Of a stretch of 51,458 nucleotides of DNA, positions 32,713 to 41,364 are shown in pieces. The notes below the pieces were generated by a model. It was not told the origin of the DNA, searched no databases, and saw only the letters and a program-made list of their open reading frames with translations. The DNA comes from Fidelibacterota bacterium (GTDB lineage Bacteria; Fidelibacterota; Marinisomatia; Marinisomatales; SCKK01), in assembly GCA_004124475.1 (NCBI GenBank), contig SCKK01000023.1, positions 1 through 51,458 on the forward strand, read 5' to 3'. Position 1 is the stretch's first letter; the number at the start of each line of letters is the position of its first letter. A program made the translations under genes and the position numbers.

Positions 32713-33360
32713 ATCCATAGAGTTTCGGCATTTGCTACGCGTAAAAATCTTATGGCGTAGCAAATGTCATTACACAGTTGCTTTTCCTTGTAATTTATAA
32801 AAAATAATACTCGACATAGGGGTAAGTTGTGCCCTTTTATAAGGGGGAAACACGATACTTCCCGGTATGTTCCTGTATCGCCTGCCCCGATTAAATCAGG
32901 GTCAGGCGGGGAATTTCTCCTCCATAGGTCACAGACTCCTATGGAGAGACCCTTTGGGTCATAGGTCACAATGGACTCCCACGGAGAGTCACGAAGCTTC
33001 GGGATTCCACCGGGTGAATTCCCTTTTCATTTGGAATATCATACTTTTTCACAGAATCCTTTGGATAAAACGCCGTGAACGGCATCAGAGTGTTTTTAGT
33101 ATTTCCTAAATTGAGCCCCGATGTTTCGGGATAAGAATAACCCGATGAGTTAACATGTTATCGTCGATTATATGGATAGAATCGCTCAATTTAGGTATTT
33201 GTAACCCCGCTATGCTCCAATAGGAGTCCCAGTTGGGAAATGATGGGGCTACGGAGAAAGAAATCCCAACATTATGAACAGACATTAATTAAAGGCGAAT
33301 GCCTTGATTTTCCTTTAAGACGTCTGTAATTTCGACGCCACAAAATGGAGGAATAAATCG
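32713..33360. repeat. Intergenic region with composite dispersed repeat (copy B)
   Basis: No gene is seen. 32873-33005 matches copy A (20392-20470) block by block (CTGTATCGCCTGCC, GGGAATTTCTC, AGGTCACAGACTCCTATGG, AGAG, CTTCGGGA), with extra GGTCATAGGTCACA units. A shared TTTGTAACCCCGCT segment lies near 33198, and CCCCGATG-TTTCGGG is at about 33116-33131. Confidence 0.7.
32728..32767 (+). terminator. Hairpin after the small membrane protein pair
   Basis: GCATTTGCTACGC (32728-32740) pairs with GCGTAGCAAATGT (32755-32767), giving a 12-13 bp stem. There is no strong U-tract, so it could also act as a transcript-stabilising 3' hairpin. Confidence 0.55.
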
Positions 33361-33681
33361 TTGGAAGTTTTATATGGACAGGGTGGAGTTACGGGTGGTG
33401 GGATAGCCAGTTTTTTCCCTTTTATTCTCATTATGTTTGTCATCTATTTTTTGATGATTCGACCCCAGATGAAACAACAAAAGGAAAAAAAGGCCATGCT
33501 CAAAAACTTGAAAAAAGGTGATAAAGTTGTCACCGTTGGCGGTGTAAGAGGCATGATCGCTGGGTTTAAGGAAAAAAATACAGTTGTGGTCCTAACCATT
33601 TCAAAAAATGTTGTAATTGAAGTAAATAAATCTGCTATCACAGGACTCTTTGGCGTTATTAATGACGGTATTAAGAAGTAA
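33361..33681 (+). CDS. yajC: YajC, Sec translocon accessory protein
   Basis: 106 residues: a single transmembrane helix (FFPFILIMFVIYFLMI) followed by the YajC signature RPQMKQQKEKKAMLKNLKKGDKVVTVGG. It associates with SecDF and the SecYEG translocon in the inner membrane. The start is TTG 33361, chosen because GGAGGAATAAATCG directly precedes it. It heads an eight-gene operon and overlaps def by one base (TAATG). No secD/secF neighbours are in the window. Confidence 0.93.
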   Translation: MEVLYGQGGVTGGGIASFFPFILIMFVIYFLMIRPQMKQQKEKKAMLKNLKKGDKVVTVGGVRGMIAGFKEKNTVVVLTISKNVVIEVNKSAITGLFGVINDGIKK

Positions 33682-34193
33682 TGGCTGTTCGTGAGGTTGT
33701 TAAATTTGGTGATCCTATTTTGAGACAGAAGATGAGACCGGTTGATGATTTTGAAAAATTGCCCGATCTTATACAGGATATGTTCGATACTATGTACGAA
33801 AAAGAAGGGATTGGTCTTGCTGCAAATCAGGTTGGAATCAATTTAAATCTCATGGTGTTAGATATTGCTCATACGGAAGAAATGGATGACCCCATGGTCT
33901 GCATCAATGGGACTATTCTCGATAGCTGGGGAGAAACAATTTTAGATGAGGGATGTCTGAGTATTCCCGGAATCCGGCTGGATATTAAACGAGCGGAAAA
34001 AGTGAGATATGCTTACCAGGATATTCATGGGAATAAATTTGAGGAAGAATTTGATGGGTTACTTGCAAAAGTGATACAGCATGAAACAGACCACCTGAAT
34101 GGAAAGCTAATTACAGATCGGGTCAGCCCCTTAAAATTAAATCAACATAAAAAGCAATTGGAGCAGATTGTACAAAATAATTTCACTGTTTAA
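33681..34193 (+). CDS. def: Peptide deformylase
   Basis: 170 residues. All three family motifs are present: GIGLAANQVG, EGCLSIPG with the metal Cys, and QHETDHLNG with the HExxH metal ligands and catalytic Glu. It removes the formyl group from nascent protein N-termini. fmt, which makes the formylated initiator tRNA, follows after 29 bp, the classic def-fmt arrangement. Confidence 0.96.
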   Translation: MAVREVVKFGDPILRQKMRPVDDFEKLPDLIQDMFDTMYEKEGIGLAANQVGINLNLMVLDIAHTEEMDDPMVCINGTILDSWGETILDEGCLSIPGIRLDIKRAEKVRYAYQDIHGNKFEEEFDGLLAKVIQHETDHLNGKLITDRVSPLKLNQHKKQLEQIVQNNFTV

Positions 34194-34222
34194 CAAATCA
34201 AACCTTCGATTTCGAATATAAT

Positions 34223-35164
34223 TTGACTAAACGTTCACTACGAATCGTTTTTATGGGGAACCCTAAATTTTCTGTCCCCAGTTTATCTGAATTAGTCAGG
34301 TCTCAACATCAAATTCTATCCGTAATAACCAAAGTAGATACCCAACAGGGTCGGGGTAGAAAATTACGTTCAACAGCAGTTGCAGATTATTCTGAGATAA
34401 ACGGGATTCCGGTCTTCAAAACAGAATCATTGAAGTCAGAGAAAACAGTTGAATACCTGAAAAGCTTAGACCCGGATTTATTTGTTATCGTTGCCTATAA
34501 AATTTTACCGAAATCTTTGTTAAAAATCCCACATTACGGTTCTGTGAATTTGCACGGATCCCTCTTACCGAAATACCGGGGAGCAGCCCCCATTCAATGG
34601 GCTTTAATGAGTGGCGATTCTTCAACAGGTCTTACCACCTTTTTCCTCAAACCGTCTGTTGATACTGGGGATATAGCACTGCAAAAAAAGGTGGTTATCT
34701 TTCCGGATGACGATTTTGGGACACTTTCAAATAGGATGGCTGTAATTGGTGCACTGTTGGTCAGAAAAACGGTGGACAGTGTTCGAGCAGGAAAGGTTAC
34801 GGTAATTCCCCAAGATAATACCCGGGCTACAAAAGCGCCTAAAATAACTCCGGAATTTTGTCAGATTGATTGGCATCGTTCTTCAATTGACATTCATAAC
34901 CAGGTTCGAGGGTTATCTCCCATTCCCTGTGCCTACACCCACCTGCGGAAAAAACGTTTGAAGATATTCAAAACTCGAATTTCTGGCGAAAAAAACATAT
35001 CCCCAGGAGAAGTGTCAGCCATTAGAAAAAGTGAATTTACAATTTCTTGTGGGACGGGGTCTCTGGATATCCTGGAAATCCAGTATGAAGGAAAACGCCG
35101 AATGCCTGTAGCGTCTTTTTTACAGGGTGTAGAAATTTCCATCGGGGAGCAAATGGTTGACTGA
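34223..35164 (+). CDS. fmt: Methionyl-tRNA formyltransferase
   Basis: 313 residues with FMGNPKFSVPSL, the catalytic and folate site NLHGSLLPKYRGAAPIQWA, and the downstream Asp in SVDTGDI. The C-terminal OB domain begins near 205. The start is TTG 34223 (TKRSLRIVFMGNP). No ATG fits the family N-terminus. Its last 8 bases overlap the rsmB start. Confidence 0.95.
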   Translation: MTKRSLRIVFMGNPKFSVPSLSELVRSQHQILSVITKVDTQQGRGRKLRSTAVADYSEINGIPVFKTESLKSEKTVEYLKSLDPDLFVIVAYKILPKSLLKIPHYGSVNLHGSLLPKYRGAAPIQWALMSGDSSTGLTTFFLKPSVDTGDIALQKKVVIFPDDDFGTLSNRMAVIGALLVRKTVDSVRAGKVTVIPQDNTRATKAPKITPEFCQIDWHRSSIDIHNQVRGLSPIPCAYTHLRKKRLKIFKTRISGEKNISPGEVSAIRKSEFTISCGTGSLDILEIQYEGKRRMPVASFLQGVEISIGEQMVD

Positions 35165-36491
35165 GAAGGATTACCGTTTTCATACGATCAACATCTTAAC
35201 AGAACTTGATCTTACACATAAACGCTTGTCTTCAATATCCTCTCACTATTTAAATTCAAGAAATGTCAATAGTCAATTACGTCCCACGATCACCTATTTG
35301 ATACAAGAAATAACTCGTCAGCGTGGTTTCCTGGATACCATCCTATCGAGGAGATACCACGGGAATTTCAATAAGTTGGACAAATGTGTCCGTAATATAC
35401 TCCGTCTGGGTGCATTTGAAATCATATTCAGGGAATCTGTTCCACCATATGCGTCTGTCAATTCTGCTGTTCAGTTAACCAAAAAAGTTGGGAGTACGAA
35501 TTTAACGGGAGTTGTAAACGCCATCCTCAGACAACTTGACCCTACAATGAAGCCTGATTTATCCCATCCGGATAAAGAGAAATCTGTGGAAGAGTTAGCT
35601 TTTGAACTTTCCCATCCGGAGTGGATGATTAAGCGGTGGATTACTCAATATGGATATCAGAATACGGTTGCTTTGTGTATCTGGAATAATCAGAGTCCGG
35701 TGTATACAATCCGTCGGAACCGCCTTCAAATAGATCGGGATGAATTCGAATTGTGGTTAAATATGATGGGTATTAAATGGGAGAGATCTCAAGCGAATTC
35801 ACATTTTTATAAGATAAATCAGGCATCCAAATTGAGAATAAGTGATGGGTTTTTAGAAGGGTATTTTACATTTCAGGATATTTCAGCAGGAATTGTATCT
35901 AAACTTGCCTATGAAAATTATAACGAAGTTCTATTGGATGTCTGCTGTGCACCAGGGGGAAAAATCTCCTATCTGGCGGAATTGATGGGAAACAAAGGAT
36001 CATTATTTGCATATGATGTTGATGAAAGACGATTAGAAAAAGTACGCGAAAATATTGCACGATTAAATCTTAATTGCATTCAATTAGGATTAAAAGATGC
36101 TACTAAGGATGATTTTCCTGATTCAGATTTGATATTATTAGATGTTCCGTGTTCGGGGACGGGGGTAATGGCAAAGCGGGCAGATTTAAGGTGGCGAAGG
36201 TGTGAAAAAAACATTTTAGAGATGGTCACCATACAAAAAAATATTTTGAATCATATGGTAACGTATCTAATGGATGGTGGAAAACTAATCTACAGCACAT
36301 GTTCCCTGGAACATGAAGAAAATTGGGGAGTGATTAATACCTTTTTAAAATCTAATAAAAACTTTCAGGTAGTAAAGCCAAAACAATCGGGACTTTCTGA
36401 TTTAGTTGATAATAACAGAGCATTAGCAACATTTCCACCTTGTGATATTATGGATGGAGTTTTTGCCGTAGTTTTGGAACGGATAGGATGA
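35157..36491 (+). CDS. rsmB: 16S rRNA m5C967 methyltransferase RsmB
   Basis: 444 residues: an N-terminal NusB-like RNA-binding domain (about 1-130, ILRLGAFEIIF, SVNSAVQLTKK), then a SAM-dependent RsmB domain with DVCCAPGGKISYLAELM, YDVDERRLEKVREN, LLDVPCSGTGV and YSTCSLEHEEN. Both cysteines of m5C methyltransferases (PCSG and STCS) are present. The start is TTG 35157, overlapping the fmt stop. def-fmt-rsmB is a common order. Confidence 0.93.
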   Translation: MTEKDYRFHTINILTELDLTHKRLSSISSHYLNSRNVNSQLRPTITYLIQEITRQRGFLDTILSRRYHGNFNKLDKCVRNILRLGAFEIIFRESVPPYASVNSAVQLTKKVGSTNLTGVVNAILRQLDPTMKPDLSHPDKEKSVEELAFELSHPEWMIKRWITQYGYQNTVALCIWNNQSPVYTIRRNRLQIDRDEFELWLNMMGIKWERSQANSHFYKINQASKLRISDGFLEGYFTFQDISAGIVSKLAYENYNEVLLDVCCAPGGKISYLAELMGNKGSLFAYDVDERRLEKVRENIARLNLNCIQLGLKDATKDDFPDSDLILLDVPCSGTGVMAKRADLRWRRCEKNILEMVTIQKNILNHMVTYLMDGGKLIYSTCSLEHEENWGVINTFLKSNKNFQVVKPKQSGLSDLVDNNRALATFPPCDIMDGVFAVVLERIG

Positions 36492-37246
36492 AAACAATAT
36501 TTAGATACGTTATCGCTTTTATACTCACTTCAGGAATATTGGTGTTGGTTTTGGATAAAATCGTTATGCCTGTGTATGTCTCACATTATCAAGGTCGATA
36601 CCTCCCGGATGTAAGAGGTCTGCTTTTCGAAGAAGCAAAATACAAGCTCGGTTTGGAAGGATTTAAAGCTATGTTAGGAGATGTAAAATATACAAGTGAA
36701 TTTGCTCCCGGTACTGTCATTGATCAATATCCAAAAGCGATGAGGAGAGTAAAGCCTGGACGGCGGATAAGACTCACGTTAGCGGAGAAAGAAAAGATGA
36801 TCCCAATCCCTGATGTTGTTGGAAAATCCATTCGAAGTGCCAGACTGGAAATTGAAGAAACCGGATTACAGATTGACTCAGTAATGAGTGAGTATGATGC
36901 CGAGGTTCCAAAAGATGTAATCAGGTGGCAATACCCAAAACCCGGTGATTTTTTAAGAAGGGGAAGTGGATTAACCCTCATTATCAGCAAAGGAAAACCT
37001 CCTGATTTTTACCAGGTCCCTCAACTATTCGGTCTTAGTTTGGGGAAAGCAAGAAAACTTCTCGTTGAAGCCCGTTTAAAAGTGGGAAGAATAACATATC
37101 GTCAAAATGAGGATCTCGTACCTTATACTGTATTGGATCAGTCTGTAGAAGCCGAAACTATCCTCGATCATCCGATTAAGGTTGATATTACCGTGAGTAT
37201 ACTCAATCTCGATGATCTATATAACAAACTTACTCTGCCGGAATAA
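36488..37246 (+). CDS. PASTA-repeat membrane protein without a kinase domain
   Basis: 252 residues. One N-terminal transmembrane helix (YVIAFILTSGILVLVLD) is followed by three PASTA domains (about 40-105, 106-172, 175-245), each with the PDV(R/V)G or VPQLFG start and a P-G turn. PASTA modules bind muropeptides or beta-lactams in PrkC/PBP2x. Here they are a stand-alone periplasmic module, as often seen after rsmB in FCB genomes. It overlaps the rsmB stop by four bases (ATGA). A role in envelope sensing is inference. Confidence 0.85.
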   Translation: MKTIFRYVIAFILTSGILVLVLDKIVMPVYVSHYQGRYLPDVRGLLFEEAKYKLGLEGFKAMLGDVKYTSEFAPGTVIDQYPKAMRRVKPGRRIRLTLAEKEKMIPIPDVVGKSIRSARLEIEETGLQIDSVMSEYDAEVPKDVIRWQYPKPGDFLRRGSGLTLIISKGKPPDFYQVPQLFGLSLGKARKLLVEARLKVGRITYRQNEDLVPYTVLDQSVEAETILDHPIKVDITVSILNLDDLYNKLTLPE

Positions 37247-37249
37247 AAG

Positions 37250-37828
37250 TTGACTTATAATCAGGAAATTTATCGGAAATTAATCCATATTACTTCCGTA
37301 AGTATTCCCATATCATACTGGTTTTTGTTTGATCGCTCAACAATGTTGTGGATCCTTTTAATAGCTTCTGCAGCGATTCTGGTTGGTGAAATCTTGAGGC
37401 TGATAATCCCATTCTTTGATGAAATATTCAGCATAATTTTCGGGAAAATAATTAGAGAGCGTGAAAAATCCGGCATTACAGGCGCGAGCTATACTTTGCT
37501 CGGATCTTTGATTACTATCTGGATATTCGAAAAAGAAGTGGCTATTTTTGCATTAATAGTTCTAGCAATTTGTGATTCAACTGCGGCTCTCGTTGGGATT
37601 AAATGGGGAAAATCTCCACTGCTCAATAAGTCTGTACAGGGTACGATGACTTTTTTAAGCATTGCGTTGGTAATTGTTTTTGTCGTACCGGTGTTTCCTA
37701 AAGTAGCTGGTATCTGCTCTGTATTTGTGATAACAGTTGTGGAATTACTTCCGTCACCTGTTAATGATAATCTGTTAATTCCACTCACAGCGGCTGTTTC
37801 CTTTTCAATAGTAAATCTGATTATATGA
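37250..37828 (+). CDS. Dolichol kinase / DGK1-like CTP-dependent lipid kinase family
   Basis: 192 residues with about six transmembrane helices. Family motifs are RKLIHI at the N-terminus, GASYTLLGSLI, CDSTAALVGIKWGKSPL, KSVQGTMTF and a C-terminal VELLPSPVNDNLLIPL. These match the SEC59/DGK1/VTE5 group, which phosphorylates polyprenols, phytol or diacylglycerol with CTP. Bacterial members probably recycle lipid carriers. The start is TTG 37250. It overlaps the next gene by four bases. The substrate is unknown. Confidence 0.8.
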   Translation: MTYNQEIYRKLIHITSVSIPISYWFLFDRSTMLWILLIASAAILVGEILRLIIPFFDEIFSIIFGKIIREREKSGITGASYTLLGSLITIWIFEKEVAIFALIVLAICDSTAALVGIKWGKSPLLNKSVQGTMTFLSIALVIVFVVPVFPKVAGICSVFVITVVELLPSPVNDNLLIPLTAAVSFSIVNLII

Positions 37829-39918
37829 GTTTTTTAGCACCTTCAATTTTGTGGGGTTTGGCAGCGGCAGCTATCCCAATTATTATTCATCTACTGAGTA
37901 TTAGAAAAACACAGCATATTGATTTCAGCACCATTCGATTTATTAAAGAACTGGAACATGAAACAATACGGAAGCTCAAAATTAGACAATGGTTACTTCT
38001 ATTCCTTAGAACTCTTGCCATAATTCTGATTGTTCTTGCATTTTCTCGACCAGTAAAAGTGGGTTATTTCCCACCCTGGGCTGCAGGTGATCGTAATACA
38101 AAAATGGTTATCATACTTGATAACTCTGCTTCCATGTCAGCAATCTATGATGGTGAGAGTCTCTTGGATCGCTCAAAGAATAGCATTGTTCAAATTCTGC
38201 GAGCCGTTGAAGGAAAGATTAATTTAGAGATATACCAGACCACGCCTCTAAAAAACATCTTCTCCGGAGAAATGATCTCAACAGATGAAATTGACATAGT
38301 GTTGACAAGGATAAAACCAAATTTTATGGAAGATGATCTTTGGACAGGTATTAATTTTGTCCTGAATGAAGTAGCGTTTAAGGGGAAGATTTCCACTACA
38401 GAGGCTAATAAGGAATTTTTCATCTTTAGTGATTTTCCATCTACTGCAGTAGAAGATTGGCAGCCTGCATCAACTCAGGAATTGTTGGATGGTAGCAGAT
38501 GGAGGTTCTTCCTTATATCCCAGCCTGAAATAGAGAACAATTTATCAGTTCAAACAGCGGAAGTTTTAACGCAAATCCGATTTCCCGGTCAGCTAATCGA
38601 TATCATAACAGAAGTCCAAAATTATTCAAAAAACAGCTATAAAGATATTCCGGTACAACTTTTTTTAGATCATAAACGGGTAGGGCAATTGGTTTCAGGT
38701 TTCAAAGCAAAGAATTCAAAGGAATTCTTATTTCGAGCATTTGTTAAGAATCCTGGTACATTACAAGGGGTGGTAGAAATCCCGGAAGATGATTATGAAG
38801 CAGACAACAGAAAGTTCTTTCAATTCTCCATTCCTGATCAGGTTTTTTGTACTCTGATTGGACCGACATTAGAATCCCTCTCTTTTCTTGAAAAGGCGCT
38901 CTCTTCTGTTAGTCAAGATCCCCATTTCATCGATTACAGATTAGTAATTTACGACCAAGCAAGCCCTCTTTATTTGCAGAATAGTGATGTTATCATCACG
39001 ATAAATCCTTCTCAATTAAGCCAATCTAATAGAAAAGAGATTGTGAAGTTTTTACAAAGGGGAGGGGGTATGATCGCATTTCTTGGAGATGATGTTGAAA
39101 AACTTAACAATTATAAGTTCTCCAATATCTTTTCTCTGCCTCGAGTCAATAGTTTGGTCGAGTTACCTGACAATATTTTCCATGAAGTTACTTTTATCGA
39201 TATGGACCATGCTATATTTTCTGACTTTCCCATTGCCAATTTAGAAAGTGAAATGCCCCAGGTTTTTAAGCACGTTAGCATTTCACCAGGAGATGATTGG
39301 GACATATTGCTTACTCTGTCTAATGGGAATCCATTATTAATTGAGAAGCATGTGGGGAATGGAAATGTTTTTGTTTTCTCCGTGCCCCCAAATCTTAGAT
39401 GGACTGACTTACCGATTCGAGGGATTTTTGTTCCATTCCTACACAGAATGATTCACTACCTTTCCACAAAAGAGGGAGCTAAAGATGTGGTAATTGTGGG
39501 TGAAAAATTTGAGGTTCCCTTAGACCGATCATCAATTTCCGAAGAGATAGAATTGATTTCTCCTTTTGGTCGGCGTATTTTACTTGTCCCTAACTACCGG
39601 AGAGAAGTAGTAATGATTAATGACGTAGATGAAATTGGGAGTTACAAGCTGATGGCAGGCAGCAAGGAAATAACTTCATTTGTTGCAAATGTATCGGAAA
39701 ACGAGAATCCATCATTTAGATTCACCACAAATAAATTAATTTCCCTTTTTCCTGAAAAGCAGACAAGGGTTGTATCGTGGAAAGAAGATATTGTCAACTC
39801 GGTATTGGAGGCACGGAGAGGAACTGAATTATGGCGTCCATTTGTTATGGCTGTTTTGGTTGTGCTGGTACTTGAAACATGGGTTGGAAGGATTCGGAAA
39901 GGATCATCTGAAAAATGA
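37825..39918 (+). CDS. BatA-domain and VWA-like membrane protein
   Basis: 697 residues. The N-terminal BatA domain contains a transmembrane helix (ILWGLAAAAIPIIIHLL) with RKTQHIDFSTIRFI, and a second helix (LLLFLRTLAIILIVLAFSRP). A VWA-like domain follows with the MIDAS-type DNSASMS (about 99-105). A large periplasmic beta/Rossmann-like region comes next, including a glutaminase-like GGGMIAFLGDD. A last helix is at the C-terminus (FVMAVLVVLVLETW). Such proteins are common in FCB bacteria. Their biochemical role is not known, possibly envelope stress or protein assembly. It overlaps hflX by 4 bp. Confidence 0.85.
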   Translation: MSFLAPSILWGLAAAAIPIIIHLLSIRKTQHIDFSTIRFIKELEHETIRKLKIRQWLLLFLRTLAIILIVLAFSRPVKVGYFPPWAAGDRNTKMVIILDNSASMSAIYDGESLLDRSKNSIVQILRAVEGKINLEIYQTTPLKNIFSGEMISTDEIDIVLTRIKPNFMEDDLWTGINFVLNEVAFKGKISTTEANKEFFIFSDFPSTAVEDWQPASTQELLDGSRWRFFLISQPEIENNLSVQTAEVLTQIRFPGQLIDIITEVQNYSKNSYKDIPVQLFLDHKRVGQLVSGFKAKNSKEFLFRAFVKNPGTLQGVVEIPEDDYEADNRKFFQFSIPDQVFCTLIGPTLESLSFLEKALSSVSQDPHFIDYRLVIYDQASPLYLQNSDVIITINPSQLSQSNRKEIVKFLQRGGGMIAFLGDDVEKLNNYKFSNIFSLPRVNSLVELPDNIFHEVTFIDMDHAIFSDFPIANLESEMPQVFKHVSISPGDDWDILLTLSNGNPLLIEKHVGNGNVFVFSVPPNLRWTDLPIRGIFVPFLHRMIHYLSTKEGAKDVVIVGEKFEVPLDRSSISEEIELISPFGRRILLVPNYRREVVMINDVDEIGSYKLMAGSKEITSFVANVSENENPSFRFTTNKLISLFPEKQTRVVSWKEDIVNSVLEARRGTELWRPFVMAVLVVLVLETWVGRIRKGSSEK

Positions 39919-41192
39919 AACGTACGGAAGCAAAAGAATTAGAGAAAGCTTTACTAGTCGGCGTCGTTCAATCTGGAATGACTGCTGATGTGGTTGAAGA
40001 ACATTTGGAGGAGTTGGCTTTTCTTGCAAAGACTGCCGGAGCTGAAATAGTAGGAACTGTTACCCAGCGCATGGAGAGGATCAATCCCCGGTATTATATT
40101 GGTTCGGGGAAGGCGGAACAAATTGTGAACCAGGCTGAGGAACTTGATGTTCAGTTGATAATTTTCGATGACGAATTATCCCCCTCTCAGGTTCGGAATT
40201 TTCATAAACTGACTCAATCTGTAAAAGTTATAGATCGTACCGGATTAATTTTGGACGTATTTGCTCAACACGCTCAATCACGAGAGGCGAAAACCCAGGT
40301 TGAATTGGCTCAACTCCAATATCTGCTTCCCCGCCTCACGCGAATGTGGACACATTTAGAGAGACAAATGGGGGGAATTGGTACCCGAGCAGGGGCGGGG
40401 GAAACTCAAATTGAAGTGGATCGTCGTTTGGTCCGTGATCGGATTTCCAAGTTAAAAGATGAATTAGGTAAAATAGACAGAGAAAGGATCACTCAAAGTA
40501 AACGACGTAAAGAAGCGGTTCGTGTGGCTCTGGTTGGGTATACGAACACGGGAAAATCAACGTTGATGAACGCATTAACCGGATCAGATATTTTTGTAAA
40601 GGATCAGCTCTTCGCAACATTGGATACGACAGTTAGATCTTTGAATTTGGACACTAATCATAAAATCCTCTTAAGTGATTCTGTGGGGTTTATCCGAAAA
40701 CTTCCACACAATTTAATTGCTTCATTTCGAAGTACATTGATGGAGGTACGTGACGCTGATCTCTTGTTGATTGTTATGGATGCCAGCAGTTCCACGATTG
40801 GCGAGCAACTAAAAACCGTAAGAGAAGTTTTATTGTCCATTCAGGCCCATCAAAACGAGTCACTACTTGTAGTGAATAAAATTGATAAAATTGAAAAATC
40901 GAGTATTTTGCAGAACTTAAAAACTGATTATCAAGATGCTATTTTCATTTCGGCATTAAATCATCTTCGTTTGGATACATTACAAAATGCAATCATAAAA
41001 GTGATGGACAAAGCTTATCAAACAACAACCGTCATTTTTGATCCCAAAATGGGGAAAGAAATTTCATCAGTATATCAAGAACTGGAAGTGTTGAATATGG
41101 AATATCGGGAGGATGGTGTTCATATGACTGTTAGGGGTGATCCAGTGTCTGTAAAACGTGTTAAGAAACTTTCGGAAAATAGTATTTATTAG
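39915..41192 (+). CDS. hflX: HflX ribosome-splitting GTPase
   Basis: 425 residues: an N-terminal HflX domain (about 1-185) with the glycine signature GGIGTRAGAGETQIEVDRR, then a GTPase domain with G1 GYTNTGKST, a TT-type switch region, G3 DSVGFI, G4 NKID and G5 SAL. HflX binds the ribosome and splits stalled 70S particles under stress. It is the last gene of the yajC-hflX operon, whose genes overlap or nearly touch. Confidence 0.95.
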   Translation: MKRTEAKELEKALLVGVVQSGMTADVVEEHLEELAFLAKTAGAEIVGTVTQRMERINPRYYIGSGKAEQIVNQAEELDVQLIIFDDELSPSQVRNFHKLTQSVKVIDRTGLILDVFAQHAQSREAKTQVELAQLQYLLPRLTRMWTHLERQMGGIGTRAGAGETQIEVDRRLVRDRISKLKDELGKIDRERITQSKRRKEAVRVALVGYTNTGKSTLMNALTGSDIFVKDQLFATLDTTVRSLNLDTNHKILLSDSVGFIRKLPHNLIASFRSTLMEVRDADLLLIVMDASSSTIGEQLKTVREVLLSIQAHQNESLLVVNKIDKIEKSSILQNLKTDYQDAIFISALNHLRLDTLQNAIIKVMDKAYQTTTVIFDPKMGKEISSVYQELEVLNMEYREDGVHMTVRGDPVSVKRVKKLSENSIY

Positions 41193-41276
41193 CAGTGAAG
41201 TGTATCAAAAGTTGTGGTAATTTTTATAAATTGTAAAACATGACTCTACAAGTAACGGTTTTGAGAAGCAAAGGTA

Positions 41277-41305
41277 TTGCCTATAAAGCTGAAAGGCTGT
41301 ATTTT
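41277..41305 (+). promoter_or_regulatory. Possible promoter for the PEGA-protein gene
   Basis: TTGCCT (41277-41282), a 17-base spacer, then TATTTT (41300-41305), about 60 bp before the start codon. Only moderately close to consensus. Confidence 0.35.
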
Positions 41306-41364
41306 TCTTTTGGGCATTTTTTATAACTGCATTTTGAAGAGGGATTAATATTACGCTTGTGATT

